This document shows, in pieces, positions 15,978-24,294 of a DNA stretch of 28,305 nucleotides. This DNA comes from an uncultured Collinsella sp. (GTDB taxonomy: Bacteria > Actinomycetota > Coriobacteriia > Coriobacteriales > Coriobacteriaceae). Position numbers and translations under genes: made by a program. The notes beneath the pieces were generated by a model. That model worked only from the letters and a program-made list of their open reading frames with translations. It did no database searches and had not been told where the DNA came from. Each line of letters opens with the position of its first letter. Within the stretch, counting starts at the first letter, position 1. The stretch lies in assembly GCA_900757185.1 (NCBI GenBank), contig CAAEMX010000038.1, positions 1 through 28,305 of the forward strand. The letters are read 5' to 3'.

Positions 15978-18281
15978 TCACGGTCGCTGGCATCGCATCG
16001 CAAAGCCATTCGCAGTCGGCGTGACGGTAATGTCGCCGTGTTCGATAGTGCACGCGAACACGCCGCCCGCTTCCTTAACGGCATCGATGCAGGCGTCGGA
16101 CGGATGGCCGTATCGATTCCCCTCGCCCGCGCTCGCGAGGGAAAGCTCGGGCTTCAGGACGTCCAGCAACTCACCATCAACTGAAACCTTAGAGCCGTGA
16201 TGCCCAAGTTTAAGTACGTCGATATCCCCCACCTCCTGCACGAATTCCAGTTCTTGGTCGAGCTCGGCATCACCGGTGAGGAGCATACGCAGGCCCTTGC
16301 CCTCCTGAACATAAGAGAGCAGCAGGACAAGCGAATCCTCATTTCCCTCGCCATCCACGGACTCGAATGGCCACATCACGCGGGCGCAAAATGAGCCGAT
16401 ATCGACCGTATCCCCACGGCGCACCTGCCGATACTCCACGCCAGGTCGGTTCAATACCTCGGCAGGAGCATCCTCCAGCGCATCCGCCGCTACGGCAATC
16501 GTTCCGACCGAAAACTGTTCGAGCACGGCAGGCAGACCACCCCAGTGGTCCTCATCCCAATGCGTCACAAAGACGGCATCGATATGGTGCACGTTATTGC
16601 GGACCAACGCCGCCACCACGCGCTCGTCGAGTCCGCAGTCGACGAGTGCTACTGCGCCGCCCTGGCGGATAAGAATCGCATCGGCCTGGCCCACATCGAG
16701 CACTGTCACCGAAGGCGGAGCGAATCGATCCCAGTAGACGTACGGAATCGCAGCCAAGAGCACCAGGCATGCAAGCCCCACCGCCATAGGACGTGCACGG
16801 GGACGCGGCCACCGGACAAGCAGAACCGCCAGCAAACACGGCACTAGGTAAATCCACATGCTATCGGGCGGCACGCTCACGGATGCACCCGGCACGGCGG
16901 CAAACAGCTGCTCGAAAAACAGCGCGCAACGGGCGGCAATCATGGGCACAACGAGCGCCAAAGTCCGCAACGGTCCCACGAGCGAAAAGGGAACCAGCAC
17001 GATCGACATAGCGAGCAGTACGCTCACCACCGGACCGATGACCGCATTTGCCAGCGGAGCAATGAGCGAGAACGTTCCGAAGGCAGGAATGGTAATGGGA
17101 AGGGTCGCCAACTGCGAGCACAGCGTGACGGAAAGCATACTGGCAATGCCCGATGGCACACCTAGCTCACCCAAAGCGTAGGTGGCGTACGGGCAAAAGC
17201 ACAGGATGGCAAAAACGCTGGCACATGAAAGCTGAAAGCCCATCTCGAACAGCACCGTCGGCCTCAGTAGCACAAAGATGGACATGGTAACAAAGAGTGC
17301 CGATGCGCCGTGCCGGCGACGCCCCGCGCCGTTTACGACAAGCGTCGCGAACACCATGCAGCACGCGCGCACGGCCGAGGGAGACGCGCCCGTAAAGGCA
17401 GCGTAGCCCACAAGCGTTATCGCCAGTATCGCCCGCTGAAGACCACGTGAGCACCGAGTCTTTTGCAATAAACCCTCGATTACAAACCCCACGATAGCCA
17501 AATGGCTGCCCGAGACGGCGATAAGATGCGCCGTTCCCGTCACCGAAAACCAGTCGCCCGCCGGCTGGGCGCGCAGCTCGGCCGAACGACCGCAGACGAC
17601 ACCGGCTATGAGCGCACGCGCCGGGTCGGTCGCAGCCGCGATGGACGCAAGCAGCCCATTTCGCAGCCGAAGCAGCGGCCCCGGAGAGCCCTCATCGACC
17701 GACACAATCCGAACGGCTTTAACCTTGCGCACCTCGCCTCGGAGCACGCGCGATCGTCCATACGCATCGTTCTCAAAACGTGAAACGCGACCGATAACAC
17801 GCACGTGCGCCCCGACCTTGAGCTCGCGGTCAAACGATAGGCGAACCGTTGCCAGGTTCTTACCGTCCGCGCGTGCCTCGCAGGTATAGGAATACACGTC
17901 GTCGTTTATGGATGGATCACCCTGCACGACAAACTCGAGGCTGCTTGCCGCTCGACCATCGAGCGCCTTCGAGGCGCCTAGCGTGCCCACAGCCCACCAC
18001 ACCGAGACGACCGCTCCCGCCACGAGACCGACGGACGCGGCATACAGCCACCGCTTCCAAGGGGCAAGCCGCGCACAAGATTGAGCCAGCACAACGAATA
18101 CCGCCGCCGCAACGGGGATGGCCCAAAGCGGCCCGACCGCCGAAGCCCGCTCCCACAGCAGCGCATCGGCGGCCACGTTGAGCACCAAGGCGCAGCTCAT
18201 GCACATGCCGGCACACAGAGCCATCGTCCACGGCATCAGAGGCCGCGGAGGCATCACATGCTCGCGCTCGGTCGCACTCAT
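15978..18281 (-). CDS. comEC: ComEC/Rec2 family DNA-uptake channel
   Basis: ComEC is the inner-membrane channel that admits single-stranded DNA during transformation. The 767-residue product is full length. N-terminal membrane helices and an OB-like soluble segment precede the multi-helix Competence domain, which includes AVSGSHLAIVG. A metallo-beta-lactamase-like domain begins near 524 (VLDVGQADA, HWDEDH at 574-579, LLTGDAE, GHHGS), perhaps a nuclease. All core metal-ligand motifs are present. The start overlaps the comEA stop by 4 bases (ATGA). It is followed by holA. Whether this organism is competent is not shown by the sequence. Confidence 0.94.
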   Translation of the reverse strand: MSATEREHVMPPRPLMPWTMALCAGMCMSCALVLNVAADALLWERASAVGPLWAIPVAAAVFVVLAQSCARLAPWKRWLYAASVGLVAGAVVSVWWAVGTLGASKALDGRAASSLEFVVQGDPSINDDVYSYTCEARADGKNLATVRLSFDRELKVGAHVRVIGRVSRFENDAYGRSRVLRGEVRKVKAVRIVSVDEGSPGPLLRLRNGLLASIAAATDPARALIAGVVCGRSAELRAQPAGDWFSVTGTAHLIAVSGSHLAIVGFVIEGLLQKTRCSRGLQRAILAITLVGYAAFTGASPSAVRACCMVFATLVVNGAGRRRHGASALFVTMSIFVLLRPTVLFEMGFQLSCASVFAILCFCPYATYALGELGVPSGIASMLSVTLCSQLATLPITIPAFGTFSLIAPLANAVIGPVVSVLLAMSIVLVPFSLVGPLRTLALVVPMIAARCALFFEQLFAAVPGASVSVPPDSMWIYLVPCLLAVLLVRWPRPRARPMAVGLACLVLLAAIPYVYWDRFAPPSVTVLDVGQADAILIRQGGAVALVDCGLDERVVAALVRNNVHHIDAVFVTHWDEDHWGGLPAVLEQFSVGTIAVAADALEDAPAEVLNRPGVEYRQVRRGDTVDIGSFCARVMWPFESVDGEGNEDSLVLLLSYVQEGKGLRMLLTGDAELDQELEFVQEVGDIDVLKLGHHGSKVSVDGELLDVLKPELSLASAGEGNRYGHPSDACIDAVKEAGGVFACTIEHGDITVTPTANGFAMRCQRP

Positions 18282-18991
18282 ACGCAGATGGAATCTTTGA
18301 TTTTGGCAAGCTTCTTCTCGCCGATTCCCGACACACGCATCAGATCGTCAACCGAGGCAAAAGCACCGTTCTTTGTCCGCTCATCGATAATCGACTGGGC
18401 CATGGAGGGACCGATGCCAGAGAGCGTCTGCAGCTCTGCCGCGCTTGCCGTATTGATATTTACTAGGCCTGTTGCGCCACTCACGCCCGATGATGCGGAA
18501 GCCCCACCATCAACACCGGCTTCCGCAATGGACGCCTGCTGCTCCCCTACCGTTGGAACGTGAATCTTCTGTCCATCGACGACCTTAGATGCCCGATTGA
18601 GCCCCGTAACGTCTGCCTCGGGCGCCAGCCCGCCGGCGGCATCAATCGCCTGAGCCACCCGCGCGCCGTCCTTGAGACGATATACGCCGGGCGACACAAC
18701 GGCGCCATCAACATCGACATAGACCTCTGCCGCAGCAGACGCCTTAGGCGAAGAGCCTTCGGATGTCTTTCCGCTCGAGGCATCACCGGATCCCGACTCC
18801 ACCAACGAGCCCGAACCGTCAGTGCGCTCAAACGACACGCCACCGGCACCGCCGCCAAGGTTCGCCATCGCCAGTCCACTCGCCATCGCAATGACGACCA
18901 GTATCGCCATCACCACTGCCTTATGACCGAACAGCTTGTCCGCCAAGCGGTCCATCCGTTTGACTCGTTCGTGTTGTTCGCGCTGCGCCAT
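18278..18991 (-). CDS. comEA: ComEA family DNA-binding competence protein
   Basis: ComEA is the membrane-anchored DNA receptor that feeds ComEC. The 237-residue product has a cytoplasmic N-terminus and a membrane anchor at about 25-45. A Gly/Ser-rich linker leads to an SLBB domain (about 89-148, VDGAVVSPGVY). The C-terminal helix-hairpin-helix pair lies at about 176-235 (VNINTASAAELQTLSGIG and RVSGIGEKKL). The chosen ATG has GGGAGG 7 bases upstream; the frame extends further but without support. No comEB is present nearby. Confidence 0.93.
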   Translation of the reverse strand: MAQREQHERVKRMDRLADKLFGHKAVVMAILVVIAMASGLAMANLGGGAGGVSFERTDGSGSLVESGSGDASSGKTSEGSSPKASAAAEVYVDVDGAVVSPGVYRLKDGARVAQAIDAAGGLAPEADVTGLNRASKVVDGQKIHVPTVGEQQASIAEAGVDGGASASSGVSGATGLVNINTASAAELQTLSGIGPSMAQSIIDERTKNGAFASVDDLMRVSGIGEKKLAKIKDSICV

Positions 18992-19048
18992 AGCAAAACC
19001 TCCCAACACCATCGTGTCAGGAAAGGAGCTCCGCAACAGCCACGCTCC

Positions 19049-19060
19049 AAAACCGGTTTT
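19049..19060. repeat. Perfect 12-bp palindrome upstream of comEA
   Basis: AAAACCGGTTTT lies about 60 bases upstream of comEA. Adjacent on the minus strand is a GT-rich, polypyrimidine-poor tract with repeated GGTTTT units. It could be an operator, but no known regulator can be named. Confidence 0.3.
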
Positions 19061-19100
19061 AGCGGTCAAACCAAAAACCAACCAAAACCTTGCACAAATC

Positions 19101-19136
19101 TGTCCATTTATTCAGGCGCACGTCAGCAAATGGACA
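19101..19136. repeat. Inverted repeat upstream of comEA
   Basis: TGTCCATTT and AAATGGACA form a perfect 9-bp inverted repeat with an 18-bp spacer. It lies between the thiI terminator and comEA, where a promoter or operator for the com genes should be. The spacing of about 27 bp between arm centres would place both arms on nearly one DNA face for a dimeric regulator. No regulator is identified. Confidence 0.4.
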
Positions 19137-19161
19137 CTTAGCCGCAAAATGCCCAGATAGC

Positions 19162-19191
19162 AAAAAACCGACGATGCAGGCGCATCGTCGG
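19162..19191 (-). terminator. Terminator of the mihF-gmk-rpoZ-thiI unit
   Basis: On the minus strand CCGACGATG and CATCGTCGG form a perfect 9-bp stem with a 6-base loop followed by six T, 14 bases past the thiI stop. Confidence 0.88.
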
Positions 19192-19204
19192 TCTATGCAC
19201 AAAT

Positions 19205-20449
19205 TTACTCGTGATCTTGGTAAATCTCACGCGGAGCAAGCTCCGAATGTTTGCGTTTTAAGGTCTTAGGGGCCTTATACGTGTTGCTCTCGAAGTCGAT
19301 GTACTCGGTCTGCTTGAGCAGGCGCTCGATCATCTCCTCGTGATCGAACAACTCCCAGGCCTCATGCACGGCATCGAGTTTAGCGTGCGTCTCGGGACGG
19401 CGCGGCATAAATAGCGTGCAGCAGTCGGGAGCGGCCTCAGTCGAGATATCGAACGTACCGATCTCCTCGGCGCGCGCGATGATCTCCTGCTTGTCCGAAC
19501 CGATGAGAGGGCGGAACACGGGGATCTTCACGGCCTCGTTGACGGCCATGATGTTCTCAAGCGTTTGAGAGGCAACCTGCCCAAGCGATTCGCCCGTAAC
19601 GATGGCCTTGGCGCCCTCGATGTGCGCAATGCGCTCGGCAACCGAATACATAATGCGGCGATACATGATCACGCGCAGATTGCTGGGACAGGTGACCGAA
19701 ATCTCACGCTGACAGTCGCCAAACGGCACCACGTACAGGCGGCCGATCTGGACACCCGGCTCAAGCGCACGGATGATGTCCTGCACCAAAAACTCGCTCG
19801 TATCGGGCGTCTGCGGACGACCGGAGAAATGTACCGGCACGCATACCGCGCCGCGACGCGCGAGCATCCAGGTCGCCACCGGAGAATCGATACCCGACGA
19901 CAACAGCGTCACGACCTTGCCGGCAGAACCCACCGGCAGACCGCCCACGCCGCGCTCGGAGCGCGCATACACGTAGACGCTACCCTGGACCACCAATACG
20001 TGCACCATAGCGTCAGGATCGTGCATCTGGACCTTTTTATCAGGAAACGCCTCAAACAGCACCTCGCCCACCTGGCGATTGATGTCAATCGAGGTGAGCT
20101 CATAGTCGGTATTGGAGCGCTTGGCGTGCACCTTAAACGAATCGAAGGAACCAAACTCGCGCAGCGCCTTCACGGCGGCGGCGCAGTACTCCTGCGGGTC
20201 GCGATTGGTGTGATACGCCAAAGACACACGAGCAACGCCGGGAACGGTGCGGATGACACGCGCCGCCTCATCGGCCTGATGCTCGTTAAAGGTCACGAGG
20301 ATATAACCGGAAATTCGAGACACGGCATTCACGGAAAAGGCGGCCAAGGCCGCCTTGATGTTATCCATGAGGATATGCTCAAAATGTGCGCGGTTCTTGC
20401 CCTTCAGTCCAACCTCGTGATAGTGGACCAGGCAGACGCGAGCCGCCAT
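19205..20449 (-). CDS. thiI: tRNA 4-thiouridine synthase ThiI
   Basis: ThiI activates U8 of tRNA by adenylation for 4-thiouridine and also takes part in thiamine thiazole synthesis in some bacteria. The 414-residue product has ferredoxin-like and THUMP domains, then the adenylating PP-loop domain. It lacks the C-terminal rhodanese domain of the E. coli protein, so sulfur must come from a separate desulfurase, as in Bacillus. The PP-loop reads LLSSGIDSP (182-190) where the family usually has LLSGGIDSP. The start codon follows directly after the rpoZ stop (TAAATG) with a weak ribosome-binding site, which suggests translational coupling. Confidence 0.94.
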   Translation of the reverse strand: MAARVCLVHYHEVGLKGKNRAHFEHILMDNIKAALAAFSVNAVSRISGYILVTFNEHQADEAARVIRTVPGVARVSLAYHTNRDPQEYCAAAVKALREFGSFDSFKVHAKRSNTDYELTSIDINRQVGEVLFEAFPDKKVQMHDPDAMVHVLVVQGSVYVYARSERGVGGLPVGSAGKVVTLLSSGIDSPVATWMLARRGAVCVPVHFSGRPQTPDTSEFLVQDIIRALEPGVQIGRLYVVPFGDCQREISVTCPSNLRVIMYRRIMYSVAERIAHIEGAKAIVTGESLGQVASQTLENIMAVNEAVKIPVFRPLIGSDKQEIIARAEEIGTFDISTEAAPDCCTLFMPRRPETHAKLDAVHEAWELFDHEEMIERLLKQTEYIDFESNTYKAPKTLKRKHSELAPREIYQDHE

Positions 20450-20731
20450 TTAGGCTTCAGCAACCTTGTGGCCGAGCGCCTTCTCGTAACGGGCCTCATC
20501 GTAGGAGATGTCGCCGTCGACAATCTCGTCCATAGCCATCGAGATGGTATCGGCACCGGAAAGTCCGATGGTGATGTCATCGACATCCTGGACGGCAAGC
20601 ACGCGGTTGTGCTGGCCACGCAGCATGCTATTGATGTCGCAGGCGCGCTTGGAGGCAAGCGAAGCGAGCAGGAAGCGGTTGTGATCGGTCTTCTCCAGAA
20701 GATCGTCAATGCAAGGCTTTACAACGGACAC
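20450..20731 (-). CDS. rpoZ: RNA polymerase omega subunit
   Basis: Omega assists assembly of the beta-prime subunit of RNA polymerase. The 93-residue product has the family core, KPCIDDLLEKTDHNRFLLAS then KRACDIN, and a Tyr/Glu-rich end. The start is GTG with GAGG upstream that overlaps the gmk stop region. The order gmk-rpoZ is common across bacteria. thiI follows with no gap. Confidence 0.95.
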   Translation of the reverse strand: MSVVKPCIDDLLEKTDHNRFLLASLASKRACDINSMLRGQHNRVLAVQDVDDITIGLSGADTISMAMDEIVDGDISYDEARYEKALGHKVAEA

Positions 20732-20736
20732 GGACC

Positions 20737-21306
20737 TCAGATCCTTTCATGCATATCGAGAACGCGAACGAGCTCGTCGGTCGCGCGGTCGAGATCGTCA
20801 TTCACCACGACATCGTCGTAGCGGTCGGCAAGGGCAAGCTCATCGGCGGCGTTTGCCATACGCAGCTCAATCGTCTCGGGCGTCTCGGTACCGCGACCGA
20901 CTAGACGCTCGCGGAGTACCTCAAGCGAAGGCGGCTTGATAAAGATCAGCACGGCCTCGGGGAAACGCTCCTTCACCTGCAAGGCGCCCTGGACATCGAT
21001 CTCCAAAATCAGAGATGCGCCAGAGGCGAGCTTGGATGTGACCTCGCTCACCAACGTGCCGTAGCAGTTACCGTGGACCTCGGCCCACTCAACAAACTCA
21101 CCGTTTGCCACGCGGCGGTCGAACTCCTCGCGCGTCAGAAAAAAGTAGTTGACGCCGTCGACCTCACCTTTGCGTGGTGCTCGCGTGGTAGCCGAAACCG
21201 TCAGGCCCAGGTTCGAGCGGCGCTCGCGCACACGAGTGACGAGCGTACCCTTGCCTGCGCCTGACGGTCCAGAAATCACAAAGAGCTTGGAATCCTGAGC
21301 GCTCAC
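20737..21306 (-). CDS. gmk: Guanylate kinase
   Basis: This enzyme phosphorylates GMP to GDP using ATP. The 189-residue product has the P-loop GPSGAGKGT (13-21). The GMP-binding segment includes SATTRAPRKGEVDGVNYFF. The length is typical (about 200). The start is GTG immediately after the mihF stop (TAAGTG), with little ribosome-binding sequence, so translation is probably coupled. Neighbours mihF, rpoZ and the upstream pyr genes place it in a nucleotide and transcription block. Confidence 0.96.
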   Translation of the reverse strand: MSAQDSKLFVISGPSGAGKGTLVTRVRERRSNLGLTVSATTRAPRKGEVDGVNYFFLTREEFDRRVANGEFVEWAEVHGNCYGTLVSEVTSKLASGASLILEIDVQGALQVKERFPEAVLIFIKPPSLEVLRERLVGRGTETPETIELRMANAADELALADRYDDVVVNDDLDRATDELVRVLDMHERI

Positions 21307-21615
21307 TTATTTGGTCAGCTGCTCGAGGAGCTGCTCGCGCTGACGGACGCCGAGGCCCTGGACGCGACGGGTAGCGGAGATACCGAGCTCCTCCATGATC
21401 TTGGCGGCCTTGGCCTTGCCATAACCAGGGAGAGACTCGATGAGGGTGGAAACCTTCATGCGGGAAGCGATGGGGTCATCGGAGTTGAGCACAGACTCGA
21501 GGGACTTCTCGCCCTTCTTGATCTGCTCGCGAAGCTCAGCGCGGGCGTGACGTGCGGCAGCAGCCTTCTCAAGAGCCTGCTTGCGCTGCTCATCGGTAAG
21601 CTGAGGGAGTGCCAT
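21307..21615 (-). CDS. mihF: Integration host factor, actinobacterial type (mIHF)
   Basis: This small nucleoid-associated protein, unrelated in fold to IHF-alpha/beta, bends DNA and was first known for phage L5 integration. The 102-residue product has a charged N-terminal helix rich in Lys, Glu and Ala. The conserved core SLPGYGKAKAAKIMEELGI follows, then RRVQGLGVRQREQLLE, which contacts DNA. The chosen ATG has GGAGGT 4 bases upstream; a start four codons earlier lacks this support. The mihF-gmk-rpoZ order is a hallmark of Actinobacteria. Confidence 0.95.
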   Translation of the reverse strand: MALPQLTDEQRKQALEKAAAARHARAELREQIKKGEKSLESVLNSDDPIASRMKVSTLIESLPGYGKAKAAKIMEELGISATRRVQGLGVRQREQLLEQLTK

Positions 21616-21656
21616 TCGTACCTCCAAAAAGTTGGGTTATATCTGATTCAATAATT

Positions 21657-21688
21657 GGCATTTTAGCACGTAGAACGTACAAAATGCC
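21657..21688 (-). promoter_or_regulatory. mihF extended -10 promoter inside an inverted repeat
   Basis: On the minus strand TGCTAAAAT (21660-21668) fits TGN-TANNNT, about 45 bases upstream of mihF. It overlaps one arm of GGCATTTT/AAAATGCC (arms 21657-21664 and 21681-21688), whose centre holds a smaller ACGT/ACGT repeat. A regulator bound to this palindrome would mask the promoter. Confidence 0.45.
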
Positions 21689-21751
21689 CAATCGCGGCTC
21701 CATAGGTTAGACGATACCCGCAAAAAGTGCAATATACTGCGCCCAAAGTTA

Positions 21752-21809
21752 AGCCCTTGACCTGCGATTCCACACAAAGGATGGGAAAGATTACGCAGGC
21801 ACAGGGGCT
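21752..21809 (-). repeat. Imperfect long inverted repeat downstream of pyrF
   Basis: Arms AGCCC plus CCTGCG and CGCAGG plus GGGCT pair around a 4-base internal mismatch, with a 27-base loop holding a small TTCC/GGAA stem. It lies 45-100 bases past the pyrF stop. No T-run follows on the minus strand. It may act as a 3' end structure or a weak terminator of the pyr operon. The rest of the 239-base pyrF-mihF gap shows no gene. Confidence 0.4.
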
Positions 21810-21854
21810 ATTTTGTGCTAATGAGACCCAAAAGTGGTGACTTAGGGGAATCTT

Positions 21855-22571
21855 TTAGGCGAGGTTTTCGACCAGCTCGGTGACGATGGCGTCAAAGGCG
21901 GCAACCGGATCGTCGGCGCCGGTGATGGGACGGCCCACCACAATGTGGCTTGCGCCACGCTCGATAGCCTGGGAAGGCGTCGCCACGCGGGACTGGTCGC
22001 CTAAGGCGGCACCCACCGGGCGCACACCCGGAGTCACGATCAGGGCATCAGGACCCAGCAGCTCACGCATGTCGTGAGCCTCCATCGGCGAGCACACGAT
22101 GCCATCGATGCCGTTGGCCTGAGCGAGCTTTGCCAGGCGGGCGGCCTCCTCGGCCACGGGCGACTCGACGCCGATCTCGCTCAAGGCATCCTGATTCATG
22201 CTCGTGAGCACGGTGATGGCGACGAGCTTGGCGCGGTCCTCGCGCGCCTCCTCTGCACCCTCACGGCAGGCAGCGAGCATGGCGCTCGAACCCAAGCCGT
22301 GGACCGAAAGCAGGTCGGCACCGGCAAGCGAGGCCGAGCGGGCGGCACCGCGCACCTGGTGCGGAATATCATGGAACTTAAGGTCGAGGAAGACCTTGAA
22401 GCCCAGGTCCTTGAACGTCTTGACGATCTCGGGACCCTCGGCGTAATAGAGCGTCATGCCAACCTTGAGCCAGGCGGCATGGCCCGAAAGCTCATGGGCG
22501 AGCTCGAGCGCACGCTCACGGTCGCAGTCGAGGGCGACGATAACACGGTCGCGGGCATCGGTCTCTAGCAT
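21855..22571 (-). CDS. pyrF: Orotidine 5'-phosphate decarboxylase
   Basis: This enzyme catalyses the last step of de novo UMP synthesis, decarboxylation of OMP. The 238-residue product is a single TIM barrel of the bacterial type I size. The catalytic set is FLDLKFHDIP, with Asp63, Lys65 and Asp68. Lys36 lies in WLKVGM. The phosphate-binding end includes VTPGVRP and IVVGRPI. The start overlaps the end of pyrD by 7 bases. It is the last gene of the pyr operon, and no canonical terminator follows. Confidence 0.96.
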   Translation of the reverse strand: MLETDARDRVIVALDCDRERALELAHELSGHAAWLKVGMTLYYAEGPEIVKTFKDLGFKVFLDLKFHDIPHQVRGAARSASLAGADLLSVHGLGSSAMLAACREGAEEAREDRAKLVAITVLTSMNQDALSEIGVESPVAEEAARLAKLAQANGIDGIVCSPMEAHDMRELLGPDALIVTPGVRPVGAALGDQSRVATPSQAIERGASHIVVGRPITGADDPVAAFDAIVTELVENLA

Positions 22572-23473
22572 TCGAACGCACCTACCAGTTCGTTGATGTC
22601 CCTCACGCCCTGGGACTCAGCCCAGGCCTCGAGCTCATGCGCAATCTTGAGCGAAGCGCACGGATCGACGAAGTTGGCCATGCCGACCGACACGCAGGTA
22701 GCGCCAGCCAGGATAAACTCGGCCGCATCCTCGCCCGTCATGACGCCGCCGACACCGTTGATGGGGATATCGACGGCCTGGGCAACCTCCCAGACCATGC
22801 GCACGGCGATGTGGTGGCACAGCGGGCCCGAAAGGCCGCCCTTGGGCTTGGCCACGCGGGACTTACGGGTATGGACGTCGATGGCCATACCCTGAATGGA
22901 GTTGATGACCGAAAGGCCGTCGGCGCCGGCAGCCTCGAGGGCCTTGGCGATCTCGGCAACGTTGACCGGCGCCATCTTCACGAACAGCGGCTTATCGGTC
23001 ACCTTGCGGCAGGCAGCCATAACGGAAGAAGCACCCTCGGGCGTGGAGCCCATGGCGGCACCGCCGGCGGCGATATTAGGGCAGCTCACGTTGATCTCGT
23101 AGCCGGCAGCCCAGGGGCACAGCTCGACATACATCTCGAGCGCGCGGACAAACTCATCGACGGAGTGGCCAGCAACCTGACAGATGACCTGGCAGCCGTC
23201 CTTGGACAGCTGTTCGAGCCACGGACCGGACTCGCGGGCAAAGGCGGCCACGCCGGGATTCTGAAGGCCCACGGAGTTGATCATACCGCCGGGAATCTCG
23301 GCCATGCGGGGCGCGGGATTGCCGGGCCAGGGCTCGGAAGCGCAACCCTTGGTGGTGATGGCGCCCAGCTGGGAAACATCAAAGAAGTTCTGGAACTGCC
23401 AACCGTAGCCAAAGGTACCGGCTGCGGTGTTGATGGGGTTCTGCATCTTGACGCCGCCGAAATCGACGGCCAT
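22565..23473 (-). CDS. pyrD: Dihydroorotate dehydrogenase B, catalytic subunit (class 1B)
   Basis: This is the FMN-containing subunit that oxidises dihydroorotate to orotate. With PyrK it passes electrons to NAD. The 302-residue product has the N-terminal pattern MQNPINTAAGTFGYG and the catalytic Cys131 in NVSCPN, which marks class 1. The presence of pyrK next door fixes class 1B. The ATG used here is one of three candidate starts. GTG codons lie 6 and 15 bases upstream, and the farther one overlaps the pyrK stop (TAGTG) with GGTGGT ahead of it, so it could be the true start. Confidence 0.94.
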   Translation of the reverse strand: MAVDFGGVKMQNPINTAAGTFGYGWQFQNFFDVSQLGAITTKGCASEPWPGNPAPRMAEIPGGMINSVGLQNPGVAAFARESGPWLEQLSKDGCQVICQVAGHSVDEFVRALEMYVELCPWAAGYEINVSCPNIAAGGAAMGSTPEGASSVMAACRKVTDKPLFVKMAPVNVAEIAKALEAAGADGLSVINSIQGMAIDVHTRKSRVAKPKGGLSGPLCHHIAVRMVWEVAQAVDIPINGVGGVMTGEDAAEFILAGATCVSVGMANFVDPCASLKIAHELEAWAESQGVRDINELVGAFEC

Positions 23474-23487
23474 GTTCACGGTACCCA

Positions 23488-24279
23488 CTAGAAGACCACC
23501 ACCTTGGAAGCATCGAACACGGGGCCGCACATGCAGGCGCCCTTCATACCGTCGACCGTCTCGACGTTGCAGGTGTTGCAGGCACCAAAGCCACAGCTCA
23601 TCATGCGCTCGAGCGACACCTCGCAGTACGCACCGGCCTCGGCGGCAGCAGCGGCAACCTTCTTCATCATGACGGCGGGACCGCAGCTGGCGACGTAGTC
23701 GTAGCCGCCCTCGCCGAGCAGCTCGGCGGTAGGATCGGTGCAAAAACCGTGCGTGCCGAGCGAACCGTCGTCGGTGCATACGTTGACCGTAGCACCCAGC
23801 GCGCGGAACTCATCGACACCCACAGCCTTGGAAGCGGTGCCAAAGCCCAGGCACACGTCGACGGCCACACCCTGCTCGGCAAGATTACCGGCAAGGCACA
23901 GCACGGGCGGAACGCCGATGCCGCCCGCAACGAGCAGCGCCTTCCTGGTGCCCTCGGGCACAAGCCAGCCGCGGCCGCCAGGGCCCAGCAGATTAGAGGT
24001 GGAGCCGGGGGCCATCTGCGACAGACGACGGGTGTCGTCGCCCACGACGGCGTACCACAGCTCGACGGTGCCGGCCTGGGCGTCGGCGCGATAGAAGCTC
24101 AGGGGCACGCGAAGCAGCGAGGACGCATCGCCGGGCACGGCAATGTTCACAAACTGACCGGGCTTGAGCGCACTTGCAAGCTTGGGGGCCGAGATGACGA
24201 GCGAGAAGATGCCGTCGGCGATCTCCTGGTTCGAGACGACCTCGAAGTCGTGCATGCGTGCAGTGGAAGGTGTGGGCAT
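23488..24279 (-). CDS. pyrK: Dihydroorotate dehydrogenase B, electron transfer subunit
   Basis: PyrK carries FAD and a [2Fe-2S] cluster and links PyrD to NAD. The 263-residue product has the flavin-binding segment LRVPLSFYRAD, the NAD-binding AGGIGVPPVL, and C-terminal cluster cysteines at 229, 234, 237 and 249 (CGFGACNTC then GACMCGPVF). An extra Cys at 251 is near the cluster. Start ATG with GGAG upstream; an alternative ATG lies eight codons in. It is preceded by two hairpins in the pyrC-pyrK gap and followed closely by pyrD. Confidence 0.95.
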   Translation of the reverse strand: MPTPSTARMHDFEVVSNQEIADGIFSLVISAPKLASALKPGQFVNIAVPGDASSLLRVPLSFYRADAQAGTVELWYAVVGDDTRRLSQMAPGSTSNLLGPGGRGWLVPEGTRKALLVAGGIGVPPVLCLAGNLAEQGVAVDVCLGFGTASKAVGVDEFRALGATVNVCTDDGSLGTHGFCTDPTAELLGEGGYDYVASCGPAVMMKKVAAAAAEAGAYCEVSLERMMSCGFGACNTCNVETVDGMKGACMCGPVFDASKVVVF

Positions 24280-24294
24280 AGACGCTCCAATCCC

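Noticed and set aside
23474..23779. About 100 extra N-terminal codons for pyrD
   Set aside because: This stretch is the pyrK coding region read in another frame, Arg/Cys-rich and unrelated to DHODH. Real starts lie at or just after the pyrK stop.
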